Shown here: positions 32,436-40,306 of the stretch, piece by piece
How positions within the stretch are numbered: position 1 is the first letter of the stretch
Layout: each line of letters starts with the position of its first letter
Source of the DNA: Cryptosporangium minutisporangium
Lineage (GTDB): Bacteria; Actinomycetota; Actinomycetes; Mycobacteriales; Cryptosporangiaceae
Reading direction: 5' to 3'
DNA length: 64,000 nucleotides
NCBI RefSeq assembly: GCF_039536245.1
Contig: NZ_BAAAYN010000011.1
Coordinates: forward strand, 117,609-181,608
The notes under the pieces: model-generated
What the model saw: the letters and a program-made list of their open reading frames with translations, nothing else
Told to the model about the DNA's origin: nothing
Databases searched by the model: none
Made by a program: the position numbers and the translations under genes

Positions 32436-32915
32436 ATGCTGCTGACCGATGCACGAGCCCGCTTCGCCGCGCTGCGCAGGCAGACCGAAGGCGTCCAGCC
32501 GGACGACCTCGACGAGATCTGGGCGGCGCTACCGACCGCGCGCGTCGACGACGTCCTCGGCACCTGGAAGGGCGCCGACTTCGCCACCGGGCACCCCCTG
32601 CACCAGGGCCTGATCGACGCCCGCTGGTACGGCAAGACGTTCGTCAGCCCGATGGACGCCAAACCACTGATGTGTCGCGACGAGAACGGGCGGCTCTACT
32701 CGAACACCGCCCTCGGGCGCGGCGGCGAGGCGTCGCTGTGGGAGGTGGAGTTCCGCGGCGAGGTCACCGCCACGATGGTCTACGACAACCAGCCGGTGTT
32801 CGACCACTTCAAGTGGGTCGACGACCGCACGCTGATGGGCATCATGAACGGCAAGTCGCCGCTGGTCTTCCACCGGAGCCGGCACTACTACTTCCTGCTG
32901 GAGCGGGACTCCTGA
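32436..32915 (+). CDS. GXWXG/DUF4334 domain protein
   Basis: The 159-residue soluble protein has VLGTWKGADFATGHPLHQGL (the GXWXG motif, about residues 41-45), then WYGKTFVSPMDAKPLMCRD and the DUF4334 C-terminal part with NGKSPLVFHRSRHYYFLLER. Function is not known for the family. It is divergent from the P450-tetR operon and shares the region with tandem operators, so it is probably co-regulated. Confidence 0.8.
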   Translation: MLLTDARARFAALRRQTEGVQPDDLDEIWAALPTARVDDVLGTWKGADFATGHPLHQGLIDARWYGKTFVSPMDAKPLMCRDENGRLYSNTALGRGGEASLWEVEFRGEVTATMVYDNQPVFDHFKWVDDRTLMGIMNGKSPLVFHRSRHYYFLLERDS

Positions 32916-32936
32916 TCGCCGTCGGGTACAGTCCGG

Positions 32937-33072
32937 GCAGGTCATGAGCGCCAGCGCCAAGCCCCGGCTCGCTGGCCGGCAACCCTCCTCGGTTCGCGGT
33001 GGGGTGCCCCGGGTGAAGACCTGGCCCGGCCGCGTTCCTGCGGCGGGCAAGCGCGGACCTTGCGGGGTCCCC
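32937..33072 (+). ncRNA. SAM-IV riboswitch
   Basis: The stretch has the SAM-IV core: GGTCATGAGCGCCAGCG, then CAAGCCCCGGCTCGCTGG, CCGGCAACCCTCC, GGTGGGGTGCCCCGGGTG and the closing AGACC that pairs with the opening GGTC (P1 about 32939-33022). GGCAAGCGCGG further on matches the 3' pseudoknot element. It stands in the leader of the class V aminotransferase, ending about 20 bp before its ATG and close to its ribosome site, so control of translation is likely. The call is from pattern memory; a covariance-model search would settle it. Confidence 0.85.
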
Positions 33073-33091
33073 TGTACTCGGAGTGACGCCT

Positions 33092-34372
33092 ATGCTCGCC
33101 ACGGTGACTCTCGCCCCCCACCCCCAGGCACTTCGCGTCCTGGGTGACGACCTGCCGGTAACGCTCACCGACGGCACCGTCACCCAGCACGTCAACCTCG
33201 ACTACGCGGCCACCGCACCCTGCCTGGCCGCCGCCGCGGACGCGGTGAACCAGCTCCTGCCCTGGTACGCGAGCGTGCACCGCGGCGCAGGTGCGGCCTC
33301 GCAACGCTGCACGCTGGCCTACGAGCGGGCCCGCCAGACGATCGGCGACTTTCTCGGCGCCCGCCCGGACGATCACGTGATCTTCACCCGCAACACCACC
33401 GACGCCTTGAACCTGCTGGCTCGCGCGCTGCCGACCGGGACGACGGTGGTCGGGTGGGCGGGCGAGCACCACGCGAACCTGCTGCCGTGGGGCACGGCGC
33501 GGGGCACGGCGCGGTCGCTGCCGGTGCCGCGGACGGCCGGCGAGGCGGTCGACGGCCTGGACGCCGCCCTGACCGGGCTGTCCGGTCCGGTGCTGGTCAC
33601 GGTGACCGGCGCCTCGAACGTCACCGGCGAGGTCTGGCCGCTCGCCGAGCTGACCGACGTGGCGCACCGGCACGGTGCTCGCATCGCCGTGGACGCCGCC
33701 CAGCTCGCACCGCACCGCCCCGTCCTTCTGGCCGAGTCCGGCGTCGACTACCTGGCACTCTCCGGCCACAAGCTGTACGCACCGTTCGGCGCAGGTGTGC
33801 TGGTCGGCCGCGCCGACTGGCTGGACGCCGCCGACCCGTACCTCGCCGGGGGCGGCGCCACCGCGTTCGTCGCGGCCGACGCCGACGGATCCTTCGCCGT
33901 GGACTGGAACACCGGGCCCGCGCGGCACGAGGCGGGCACCCCCAACCTGCTCGGAGCGGTCGCGATCGCCGCGGTCTGCGAAGCGCTGGGCGAGGCCGAC
34001 CGGGATGCATTGACCGCCCACGAGGACGCGCTGGTGCGGCGTCTCCGCGAAGGGCTGGACGCGCTACCCGGCGTGGGCGAGCTGCGGACGTTCCCGGCTG
34101 GGCACGACCGCGTCGGCATCGTCAGCTTCGCGGTCGCCGGAGTGCCGGCCGCCGACGTCTCGGCGCAACTGGCGACCCGGCACGGCATCGGCGTCCGGGA
34201 CGGGCTGTTCTGCGCTCACCCGCTGTCGCAGCGGCTGCTCGCCGACGCGTCCGTGCGGGTCGGCGCGGGCCTGGGAGCGTCCGCGGTGCGGGCCAGCGTC
34301 GGTCTCGGCAGCACCGAGGACCACGTCGATCGGCTCCTGCTCGGCGTCGCCGAGCTCACCCGCGGACGATGA
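33092..34372 (+). CDS. Class V aminotransferase (cysteine desulfurase-like), SAM-IV controlled
   Basis: The 426-residue PLP enzyme has NLDYAATAPCL at the N-terminus, VDAAQLAPH (Asp201) and the PLP lysine Lys227 in ALSGHKLYAPFGAG, as in cysteine desulfurase/selenocysteine lyase-like enzymes. The catalytic Cys loop of true desulfurases is not clear. The SAM-IV riboswitch in its leader indicates a sulfur amino acid role, for example cysteine or homocysteine metabolism. ATG 33092 with GGAG 8 bp upstream is preferred to GTG 33083. Confidence 0.82.
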   Translation: MLATVTLAPHPQALRVLGDDLPVTLTDGTVTQHVNLDYAATAPCLAAAADAVNQLLPWYASVHRGAGAASQRCTLAYERARQTIGDFLGARPDDHVIFTRNTTDALNLLARALPTGTTVVGWAGEHHANLLPWGTARGTARSLPVPRTAGEAVDGLDAALTGLSGPVLVTVTGASNVTGEVWPLAELTDVAHRHGARIAVDAAQLAPHRPVLLAESGVDYLALSGHKLYAPFGAGVLVGRADWLDAADPYLAGGGATAFVAADADGSFAVDWNTGPARHEAGTPNLLGAVAIAAVCEALGEADRDALTAHEDALVRRLREGLDALPGVGELRTFPAGHDRVGIVSFAVAGVPAADVSAQLATRHGIGVRDGLFCAHPLSQRLLADASVRVGAGLGASAVRASVGLGSTEDHVDRLLLGVAELTRGR

Positions 34373-34457
34373 CGGCTTCCGCCCAACCGGGGGTAGCGGC
34401 GACCAGGATTCGCCGATCGCGGTCGGGTGGGTGGCGGACAGCCGATAGGGTGCGCGA

Positions 34458-34811
34458 ATGTTCGTTGTGACACTTACGTACGTCGCTGATGTCTCCGAAG
34501 TGGACGCCCAGATGGACGCCCACCTGGAATGGCTCGACAGTCAGTTCGCCGATGGGGTTTTTGTCGCGTCCGGTCGCCGGGTGCCGCGCCACGGCGGCGT
34601 GATCCTCGCGGTCGGCGTCGAGCGGGAGGAGCTGAACCGGCGCCTCGCCCTGGACCCGTTCGCGGAGAACTGCCTGGCCGACTACACCGTGGTGGAGTTC
34701 GACCCGACGCGGGTCGCACCCGGTTACGAGAAGCTGCGCTCCGACTCCGCGACCGGCGCGTCCGGCGTGGCGGGGGTGCCGCCCCGATCGGCGTCCCAGC
34801 CCGAGGCGTAG
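34458..34811 (+). CDS. YciI-like protein
   Basis: The 117-residue protein has the ferredoxin-like YCII pattern: HLEWLDSQFADGVFVASGRR, then GGVILAVGV and DPFAENCLADYTVVEFDPTR, with the conserved His and Asp (ADYTVVEF). The last 20 residues are a variable tail. Function in the family is unclear. It lies 85 bp after the aminotransferase and may have its own promoter. Confidence 0.75.
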   Translation: MFVVTLTYVADVSEVDAQMDAHLEWLDSQFADGVFVASGRRVPRHGGVILAVGVEREELNRRLALDPFAENCLADYTVVEFDPTRVAPGYEKLRSDSATGASGVAGVPPRSASQPEA

Positions 34812-34903
34812 CGCCACCCCTCCGCACCGGCCGCCGGCGCGAGCGCGCTGTCGTCGCGGACAGCGCGCGAACGCCGGATCCGGCGGCGCGGCAGGATGGT
34901 GAC

Positions 34904-35365
34904 ATGACTAGCGACGACCGGGATCGCGACGACCTGGGGCGACCGCGGCAGGCCCGGCCGCGGGACGCGCTGGGGCGTCCCCTCCCCTACGGCGACCCGC
35001 GGGGCGTCCCTCCGGTGTCGGAGGAGCCGTTGCCGCCGCCGCAGGCGCTCGCCGAGGCCCAGCGACTGCTGACGAGTGGGCGTGCGTTCTCCGCCCACGA
35101 GGTGCTGGAGGCGGCCTGGAAGGCCGCGCCGGAACCGGAGCGCGAGCTCTGGCAGGGCCTGGCGCAGTTCTGCGTGGGCCTCACGCACGCACAGCGCGGC
35201 AACCGGGACGGGTCGGCCCGGCTACTCGCCCGGGGAGTGGCCCGCTTGCGTCCGTACGCCGACGCACCACCGCACGGGGTCGACGTACGCGGCCTCCTCG
35301 ACTGGTACGACGCCCACGGCGCCGCCCCCACCGAGGCAGCCCCGCCCCGTCTCTCCGGCGGCTGA
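34904..35365 (+). CDS. DUF309 family protein
   Basis: The 153-residue protein has the family motif FSAHEVLEAAWKAAPEPERE, then LWQGLAQFCVGLTHAQRGN and a helical repeat-like C-terminus. The N-terminal 40 residues are charged and Pro-rich. No function is known. ATG 34904 follows GCAGGATGGTG. It ends 6 bp before the convergent hybrid kinase stop. Confidence 0.75.
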   Translation: MTSDDRDRDDLGRPRQARPRDALGRPLPYGDPRGVPPVSEEPLPPPQALAEAQRLLTSGRAFSAHEVLEAAWKAAPEPERELWQGLAQFCVGLTHAQRGNRDGSARLLARGVARLRPYADAPPHGVDVRGLLDWYDAHGAAPTEAAPPRLSGG

Positions 35366-35371
35366 CGTACC

Positions 35372-37627
35372 TCAGCCGACGTGGTGGTCGACCTCGCCGA
35401 GCAACGCGTGGACGTCGATCGGCTTGGCGAGGAACGCGTCCGCGCCCGCCGCCTTCAGCCGCCGCTCCGCCCCACCGGAGACGTCGGCGGTGACCACGAC
35501 GACCGGGGTCCGGCGCAGCACCGGGTCCGCGTGGTTGCGGACCGCCGCCAGCACCTCGTCGCCGCTCATCTCCGGCAGGTGGACGTCGAGCAGGACCAGC
35601 GCCGGTCGTAGCTCCTCGACCAGCCGGACACCGGACGCGCCGTCGGGCGCGACGACCAGGTGGAGCTTCTCGCGTTTCCTGAGCACCCGCTGCACGAGCG
35701 TGACGTTCGCCGGATTGTCCTCGACGTAGAGCACGGTGGTGGTGGCGAGCGACGGTCCGTTCGGGCCGGCGTCGAGGACGACCGGCTGGTCGCCGTCCGG
35801 AACCGCCGCCATCGCGGGCAGGTCCAGGTAGAACGTCGTGCCGATACCCTCGATGCTGCTGAGGCTGATCCGGGCACCCATCGCGTCCATCAGGCTCTTG
35901 GCCAGCGACAGGCCCAGGCCGGTGCCCTCGACGCCGGTCCGCTCGGCGCCCAGCCGCTCGAACGGCACGAAGACCTCGTTCAGCCGGTCCGCCGGGATAC
36001 CGATGCCGCTGTCGGCGACGGTGATCCGCAGCCAGTCGGCGAGCTCGGGCGCGACCCGGTTCCCGCGGTCGTCGGCCGGGTGGTACTCCACCGTGACCTG
36101 GCCGTTGGGCCGGTTGTACTTCACCGCGTTGGAGAGCAGGTTGATCAGCACCTGACGGAGCCGCTGCCGGTCGGCGCGGGCGATCATGCCGACGTCGGCC
36201 GTGGTCGGCCGGACCAGCGCGACGCCGGTCTCGTCCGCCTGCGGACGCATCAGGTTGAGGCATTCGTCGACGACCGCCTCGACCCGGACGTCCTCGACCG
36301 AGAGGGAGAGCCGCCCGGTCTCGATCCGGGCGACGTCGAGCGCGTCGTTGATCACCGCGAGCAGGTGCCGGCCGGCCCGGACGATCTGGTTGAGGTTGTC
36401 GGCGTCCTCATCCTCCAGCTCGACGAGTTCGAGGAGCTGGGCGAATCCGAGGATCGCGTTGAGCGGGGTGCGCAGCTCGTGGCTCATCCGGGAGAGGAAC
36501 TCGCTCTTCGCCCGGTTCGAGCGTTCGGCGCGATCGCGGGCCTGCTCGGCGCGGTCGCGGGCGGCGTTCGCGTTCAACGTCTCCTGGTGGCGCTCGGTGA
36601 CGTCGTGCAGCGTCCCGCCGAAGCCGATCACCTCGCCGGCCGCGTTGAGAATCGCCTTTCCCTGCACCTCCATCCAGCGCGGACGGCCGTCCTTGTCGAG
36701 GAACCGGACGTCCTTGATCGTGCGCTGAGCCTGGTCGCGCATGCCTTCGACGAGGTGCTCTGCGGCGACCTGGTGGTCGTCCGGGTGCACCCGGTCCATC
36801 GCGTTCCGGCCGATCATCTCCTCGGCCGGGATGCCGGTCAGCTTGCTCCAGGCCTGGTTGATGTAGGAGATCCGGCCCAGCATGTCGACCTGGACGACCA
36901 CCGACCCGATCTGGTCCAGGATCGCGCGGGCCTGGCTCTCCGCCGTCGCGTCCGTGGCGAGCGTACGGCGGCGGGCGATCGCGGCGCCCATCAGCGCGCC
37001 GGCGCCCACCACGATGTCCCCCCGCTCGCTGGAGTTGAGGTTCTCGACGACCGCGCTCTCGTTGAGCAGGCCACCGATCCGCAGGGCGGCGACGACCAGT
37101 CCTCCGTTCGCTACCGGTACCAGGACGGCCGGGCCGCCGAGGCTGGTCGCGTCGACGATCGGGCGCCCCTCGTCCAGGCGCTGCCACTGCTTGTCACTCA
37201 GGCCCGGCGCGGCGCCGATGCCGGGTGAGCCGGCCGGCAGATCGGGAACCGGAGCCGGTCCGGCCGCCGGTGTGAGCGGCGGAGGAACCGACGCAGCGTG
37301 GACGCCGGACGCGGGCACCGGCGGCAGGCCGGGGGTGAGCCCCGGTGCGTCCGCCAGGCTGGCGGGCTCCGGCGCGGGCTCCGCGTCGGCGAGGGGAAAC
37401 GGCTCCGTCGGACCGGGGTTCGTCGCCGGGCGGACGACCAGCTCACCCCTCCGGCCGCCGACGAAGGCGGCCACCGCCACCACCGACAGCTCCAGCCCGC
37501 TGTCGAGCGCGGCCACCGAGGACGCGGAGAGCAGCGTTCCGACCTCGACCAGTAGCTCGACGCCCGTTCGGTCGTCGGCGCCGTGCGCCGCAGCCGAAGG
37601 AGCCGGTTCCGTTGTCCGGTTCGTCAC
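35372..37627 (-). CDS. Hybrid sensor histidine kinase (GAF-like, PAS, HisKA, HATPase, REC)
   Basis: The 751-residue protein (from GTG 37627; GTG 37633 and longer starts are possible) has a Pro/Ala-rich linker (about 70-140) in a poorly defined sensory region. It is followed by a PAS domain (about 231-346), HisKA with the phospho-acceptor His383 in MSHELRTPLN, HATPase (Asn500, DSGIGIP, GTGLGLSLAKSL) and a C-terminal REC domain with Asp681 in LLDVHLPEMSG. All catalytic residues are present. No membrane segment is seen, so it is cytosolic. It is divergent from the AONS-GNAT gene and may sense or answer its product. Confidence 0.85.
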   Translation of the reverse strand: MTNRTTEPAPSAAAHGADDRTGVELLVEVGTLLSASSVAALDSGLELSVVAVAAFVGGRRGELVVRPATNPGPTEPFPLADAEPAPEPASLADAPGLTPGLPPVPASGVHAASVPPPLTPAAGPAPVPDLPAGSPGIGAAPGLSDKQWQRLDEGRPIVDATSLGGPAVLVPVANGGLVVAALRIGGLLNESAVVENLNSSERGDIVVGAGALMGAAIARRRTLATDATAESQARAILDQIGSVVVQVDMLGRISYINQAWSKLTGIPAEEMIGRNAMDRVHPDDHQVAAEHLVEGMRDQAQRTIKDVRFLDKDGRPRWMEVQGKAILNAAGEVIGFGGTLHDVTERHQETLNANAARDRAEQARDRAERSNRAKSEFLSRMSHELRTPLNAILGFAQLLELVELEDEDADNLNQIVRAGRHLLAVINDALDVARIETGRLSLSVEDVRVEAVVDECLNLMRPQADETGVALVRPTTADVGMIARADRQRLRQVLINLLSNAVKYNRPNGQVTVEYHPADDRGNRVAPELADWLRITVADSGIGIPADRLNEVFVPFERLGAERTGVEGTGLGLSLAKSLMDAMGARISLSSIEGIGTTFYLDLPAMAAVPDGDQPVVLDAGPNGPSLATTTVLYVEDNPANVTLVQRVLRKREKLHLVVAPDGASGVRLVEELRPALVLLDVHLPEMSGDEVLAAVRNHADPVLRRTPVVVVTADVSGGAERRLKAAGADAFLAKPIDVHALLGEVDHHVG

Positions 37628-37654
37628 ATCCACCCGATCGGCAAGCGCACACGG

Positions 37655-37703
37655 TTGCTGAGCGGGTTGCGACCTGGTTATACCCCTCAATCCCCAAATG
37701 GGG
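37655..37703 (+). promoter_or_regulatory. Promoter and palindrome before the AONS-GNAT gene
   Basis: TTGCTG (37655-37660), an 18-bp spacer and TATACC (37679-37684) resemble a SigA promoter reading toward 37756. CCCCAAATGGGG (37692-37703), a 12-bp palindrome, falls at the expected transcription start and could be an operator shared with the divergent kinase. Confidence 0.45.
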
Positions 37704-37755
37704 CCGCCGATCTGCGCCGAAGCAATCACCGAGACGACAAGGGAGCCAGATCGCC

Positions 37756-40272
37756 ATGCCGACCGCCGCTGACGTATTGCGCGCCGTTGACGACGTCATC
37801 TCCGACGGCGTTCGCCGCGGGATGCTGCACAACGTCGCCGAGGACGATCGGCTCGACGGCCGGATCGTCACCGTCCGCGGGCGCCGACTGATCAACTTCG
37901 GCTCCTGCAGTTATCTCGGGCTCGAGACCCACCCCGCGCTGGCCGAGGCGGTGACCGACGCGGTCACGCGGTACGGCACCCAGTTCTCGTCGTCCCGCGC
38001 CTACCTCTCCTCCCCCGCGTACACCGAGGCGGAGACGCTGCTCAGCGAGGTGTTCGGACGGCCGACGCTGATCACGCCGAGCACGACGCTCGGGCACCTG
38101 GCGGCGATGCCGACGCTGATCGGGGCGAACGACGCGCTGTTGCTGGACCACCAGGTCCACGCCAGCGTCCAGACCGCCGCGAAGCTGGCGCAGGCCCAGG
38201 GCACGCTGGTCGAGCTGGTCCCGCACAGCGACCTGGAGGTCCTGGCCGCCCGGGTCGCCGAGCTGTCCCGCACCCACGACCGGATCTGGTACGCCGGCGA
38301 CGGGCTCTACAGCATGTACGCCGACTTCGCGCCGGTCGCGGCGCTGTGCCGGCTGGTCGAGGAGTTCCCCAAGCTCTGGCTCTACCTCGACGACGCGCAC
38401 GGCGCGTCCTGGACGGGCACGAACGGCAGCGGCCACGTGCTCGACCGGCTCACCCCGGCGGCCGCGGAGCGCACGCTCGTCGCCGCGTCGCTGAACAAGT
38501 CGTTCGCCGCCGCCGGTGGCGCGCTCACGTTCCCGAACGAGGAGCTGCTCCGCCGGGTACGCACGGTCGGCGGTCCGATGATCTTCGCCGGCCCGGTGCA
38601 GCCCCCGATGCTGGGCGCCGTGATCGCGTCCGCCCGCTGGCACCTCTCGCCCGCCCTCGCCGAGCGGCAGGAGCGCCTGGCCGCGTCGATCCGCCTATTC
38701 AACAAGCTGGCCGAGGAGCAGGAGCTCCCGCTCGTCTCGGTCGACGAGTCGCCGATCCGGTACATCGCGGCCGGCGGGCCGCCGGTCGCCTACAACCTCA
38801 CCGGCCGGCTGCTGGAGGCCGGGTTCTTCGTCGACACCGCGTCCTACCCGGCGGTGGCCGCGAAGCGCTCCGGCGCCCGGGTCACGCTGACCTACCACCA
38901 CACCGACGCCGACATCGTCGCGCTCGTCGACGCGATCGCGGCCGCGCTGCCGGCCGCGCTGGCCGACGAGGGCAGCTCCCAGGAGGAGCTGGTCAGCGTG
39001 TTCTCCCGGCAGCTGGCCGGGCGTCCGGTGCGGCTCCGGTCGGTGCCTGCCGCACCGCCGGTCCTGCTCCAGATCGCGGAGCCCGCGCCGTCCGACGAGG
39101 CCGAGCTGCGGCTGGAACGGCACGACACGATCGAGACGATCGAGGCGGCCGAGTGGGACCGGATGCTCGCCGGGCGCGGCGCGTTCGGCTGGGCGGCGCT
39201 GCGGACGTACGAGCGCGCGTTCGACGGCGACCCGGCGTCCGACCCGCACGGCTGGCGATTCACCTACTGGATCGTGCGGGACTCCTCGGGCGCCCCGGTC
39301 GCCGCGACGTTCTTCACCGCGGCGTGCTGGAAGGACGACATGCTCTCGTCCGTCGAGGTCTCGACCGAGGTCGAGCGGCGGCGCGCGGACTTCCCCATGT
39401 ACCTGACGTCTACCGTGGTCGGAATGGGTACCCTGATCACCGAGGGTGACCACCTCTGGCTCGACCGTCGCGCGGACTGGCGGGCGGCCCTCCGGCTGAT
39501 CCTGACCGCCGCTCGCACCGAGGAAGAGAAGAACGCCGCCTCGGCGCTGGCGCTGCGCGATCTGGAGGACGACGGTTCGCCCGAGGCGCAGGAGCTGCAC
39601 GACTTCCTGGTCGGCGAGGGCTTCCTGCGGCTGCCCACGATGCCGACCTGGGAGCGTGAGCTCGACTTCGCCGACGACACGCAGTTCCTCGCCGGGCTGG
39701 CCAAGAAGGCCCGGTACCACCAGCGCACCGCGGTGCTGGGCTGGGAGGGCCGGTACCGGGTGACGAACGTGGTCGGCGGCACCGAGGCCGCGGCCGCGCT
39801 CACCACCGCCGAGCGCGACCACCTCTACCGCCTCTACCGGAACGTCCACGCCCGTAACCTCGAGTTGAACGTGTTCCCGCTGCCGCGGCGGCTGTTCGAC
39901 GAAGTGCTGGCCGCGCCGTGCTGGGAGCTGGCCCTGCTGCACTTCACCGACGGTGCCGACGGGCCGACCGACCGGCCGGTGGCGTTCGCGCTGCTGTACG
40001 TCGGACCGGAGCACCTCGCGCCGGTGTTCGTCGGCCTCGACTACGCCTACGTGAAGTCGCACCGCAGCTACCAGCAGACGCTCTGGCAGACGTTCCGGAG
40101 CGCGCAGCGTCGCGGCGCCAAGCGGCTGCTGCTGGGTATGAGCGCCGACTTGCAGAAGACACGGTTCGGAGCGCGATCCCGCCGTCGCGTGGTCTACCTG
40201 CAGCCGACCGAGCAGTACCAGGCGGACGTCTTGAACCAGCTCACCGAGGCGATCGCCACCCAGGCCGCCTGA
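37756..40272 (+). CDS. AONS/CqsA-like PLP acyltransferase fused to a GNAT domain
   Basis: The 838-residue protein has two parts. Residues 1-about 435 are an alpha-oxoamine synthase: GSCSYLGLETHP, a GDGLYSMYADFAP block (Asp182), DDAHGASWTGTNGSG (Asp213, His215) and the PLP Lys248 in SLNKSFAAAGGAL. Residues about 480-838 form a BioF2/FemAB-like GNAT acyltransferase. The YSMYxDFAP and DDAHGxSW features recall CqsA/LqsA autoinducer synthases more than BioF, judged from memory. No other biotin genes are near. ATG 37756 has AAGGGAG upstream. It is flanked by two hybrid kinases, and the downstream one begins 34 bp after its stop. Confidence 0.75.
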   Translation: MPTAADVLRAVDDVISDGVRRGMLHNVAEDDRLDGRIVTVRGRRLINFGSCSYLGLETHPALAEAVTDAVTRYGTQFSSSRAYLSSPAYTEAETLLSEVFGRPTLITPSTTLGHLAAMPTLIGANDALLLDHQVHASVQTAAKLAQAQGTLVELVPHSDLEVLAARVAELSRTHDRIWYAGDGLYSMYADFAPVAALCRLVEEFPKLWLYLDDAHGASWTGTNGSGHVLDRLTPAAAERTLVAASLNKSFAAAGGALTFPNEELLRRVRTVGGPMIFAGPVQPPMLGAVIASARWHLSPALAERQERLAASIRLFNKLAEEQELPLVSVDESPIRYIAAGGPPVAYNLTGRLLEAGFFVDTASYPAVAAKRSGARVTLTYHHTDADIVALVDAIAAALPAALADEGSSQEELVSVFSRQLAGRPVRLRSVPAAPPVLLQIAEPAPSDEAELRLERHDTIETIEAAEWDRMLAGRGAFGWAALRTYERAFDGDPASDPHGWRFTYWIVRDSSGAPVAATFFTAACWKDDMLSSVEVSTEVERRRADFPMYLTSTVVGMGTLITEGDHLWLDRRADWRAALRLILTAARTEEEKNAASALALRDLEDDGSPEAQELHDFLVGEGFLRLPTMPTWERELDFADDTQFLAGLAKKARYHQRTAVLGWEGRYRVTNVVGGTEAAAALTTAERDHLYRLYRNVHARNLELNVFPLPRRLFDEVLAAPCWELALLHFTDGADGPTDRPVAFALLYVGPEHLAPVFVGLDYAYVKSHRSYQQTLWQTFRSAQRRGAKRLLLGMSADLQKTRFGARSRRRVVYLQPTEQYQADVLNQLTEAIATQAA

Positions 40273-40306
40273 TCCACTCGGCGCCCGACACCCGGAACGA
40301 GGACCC

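Noticed and set aside
37756..40272. Plain biotin synthesis gene bioF
   Set aside because: No bioA, bioB or bioD is nearby, the active-site wording is CqsA-like and the long GNAT half is foreign to BioF.
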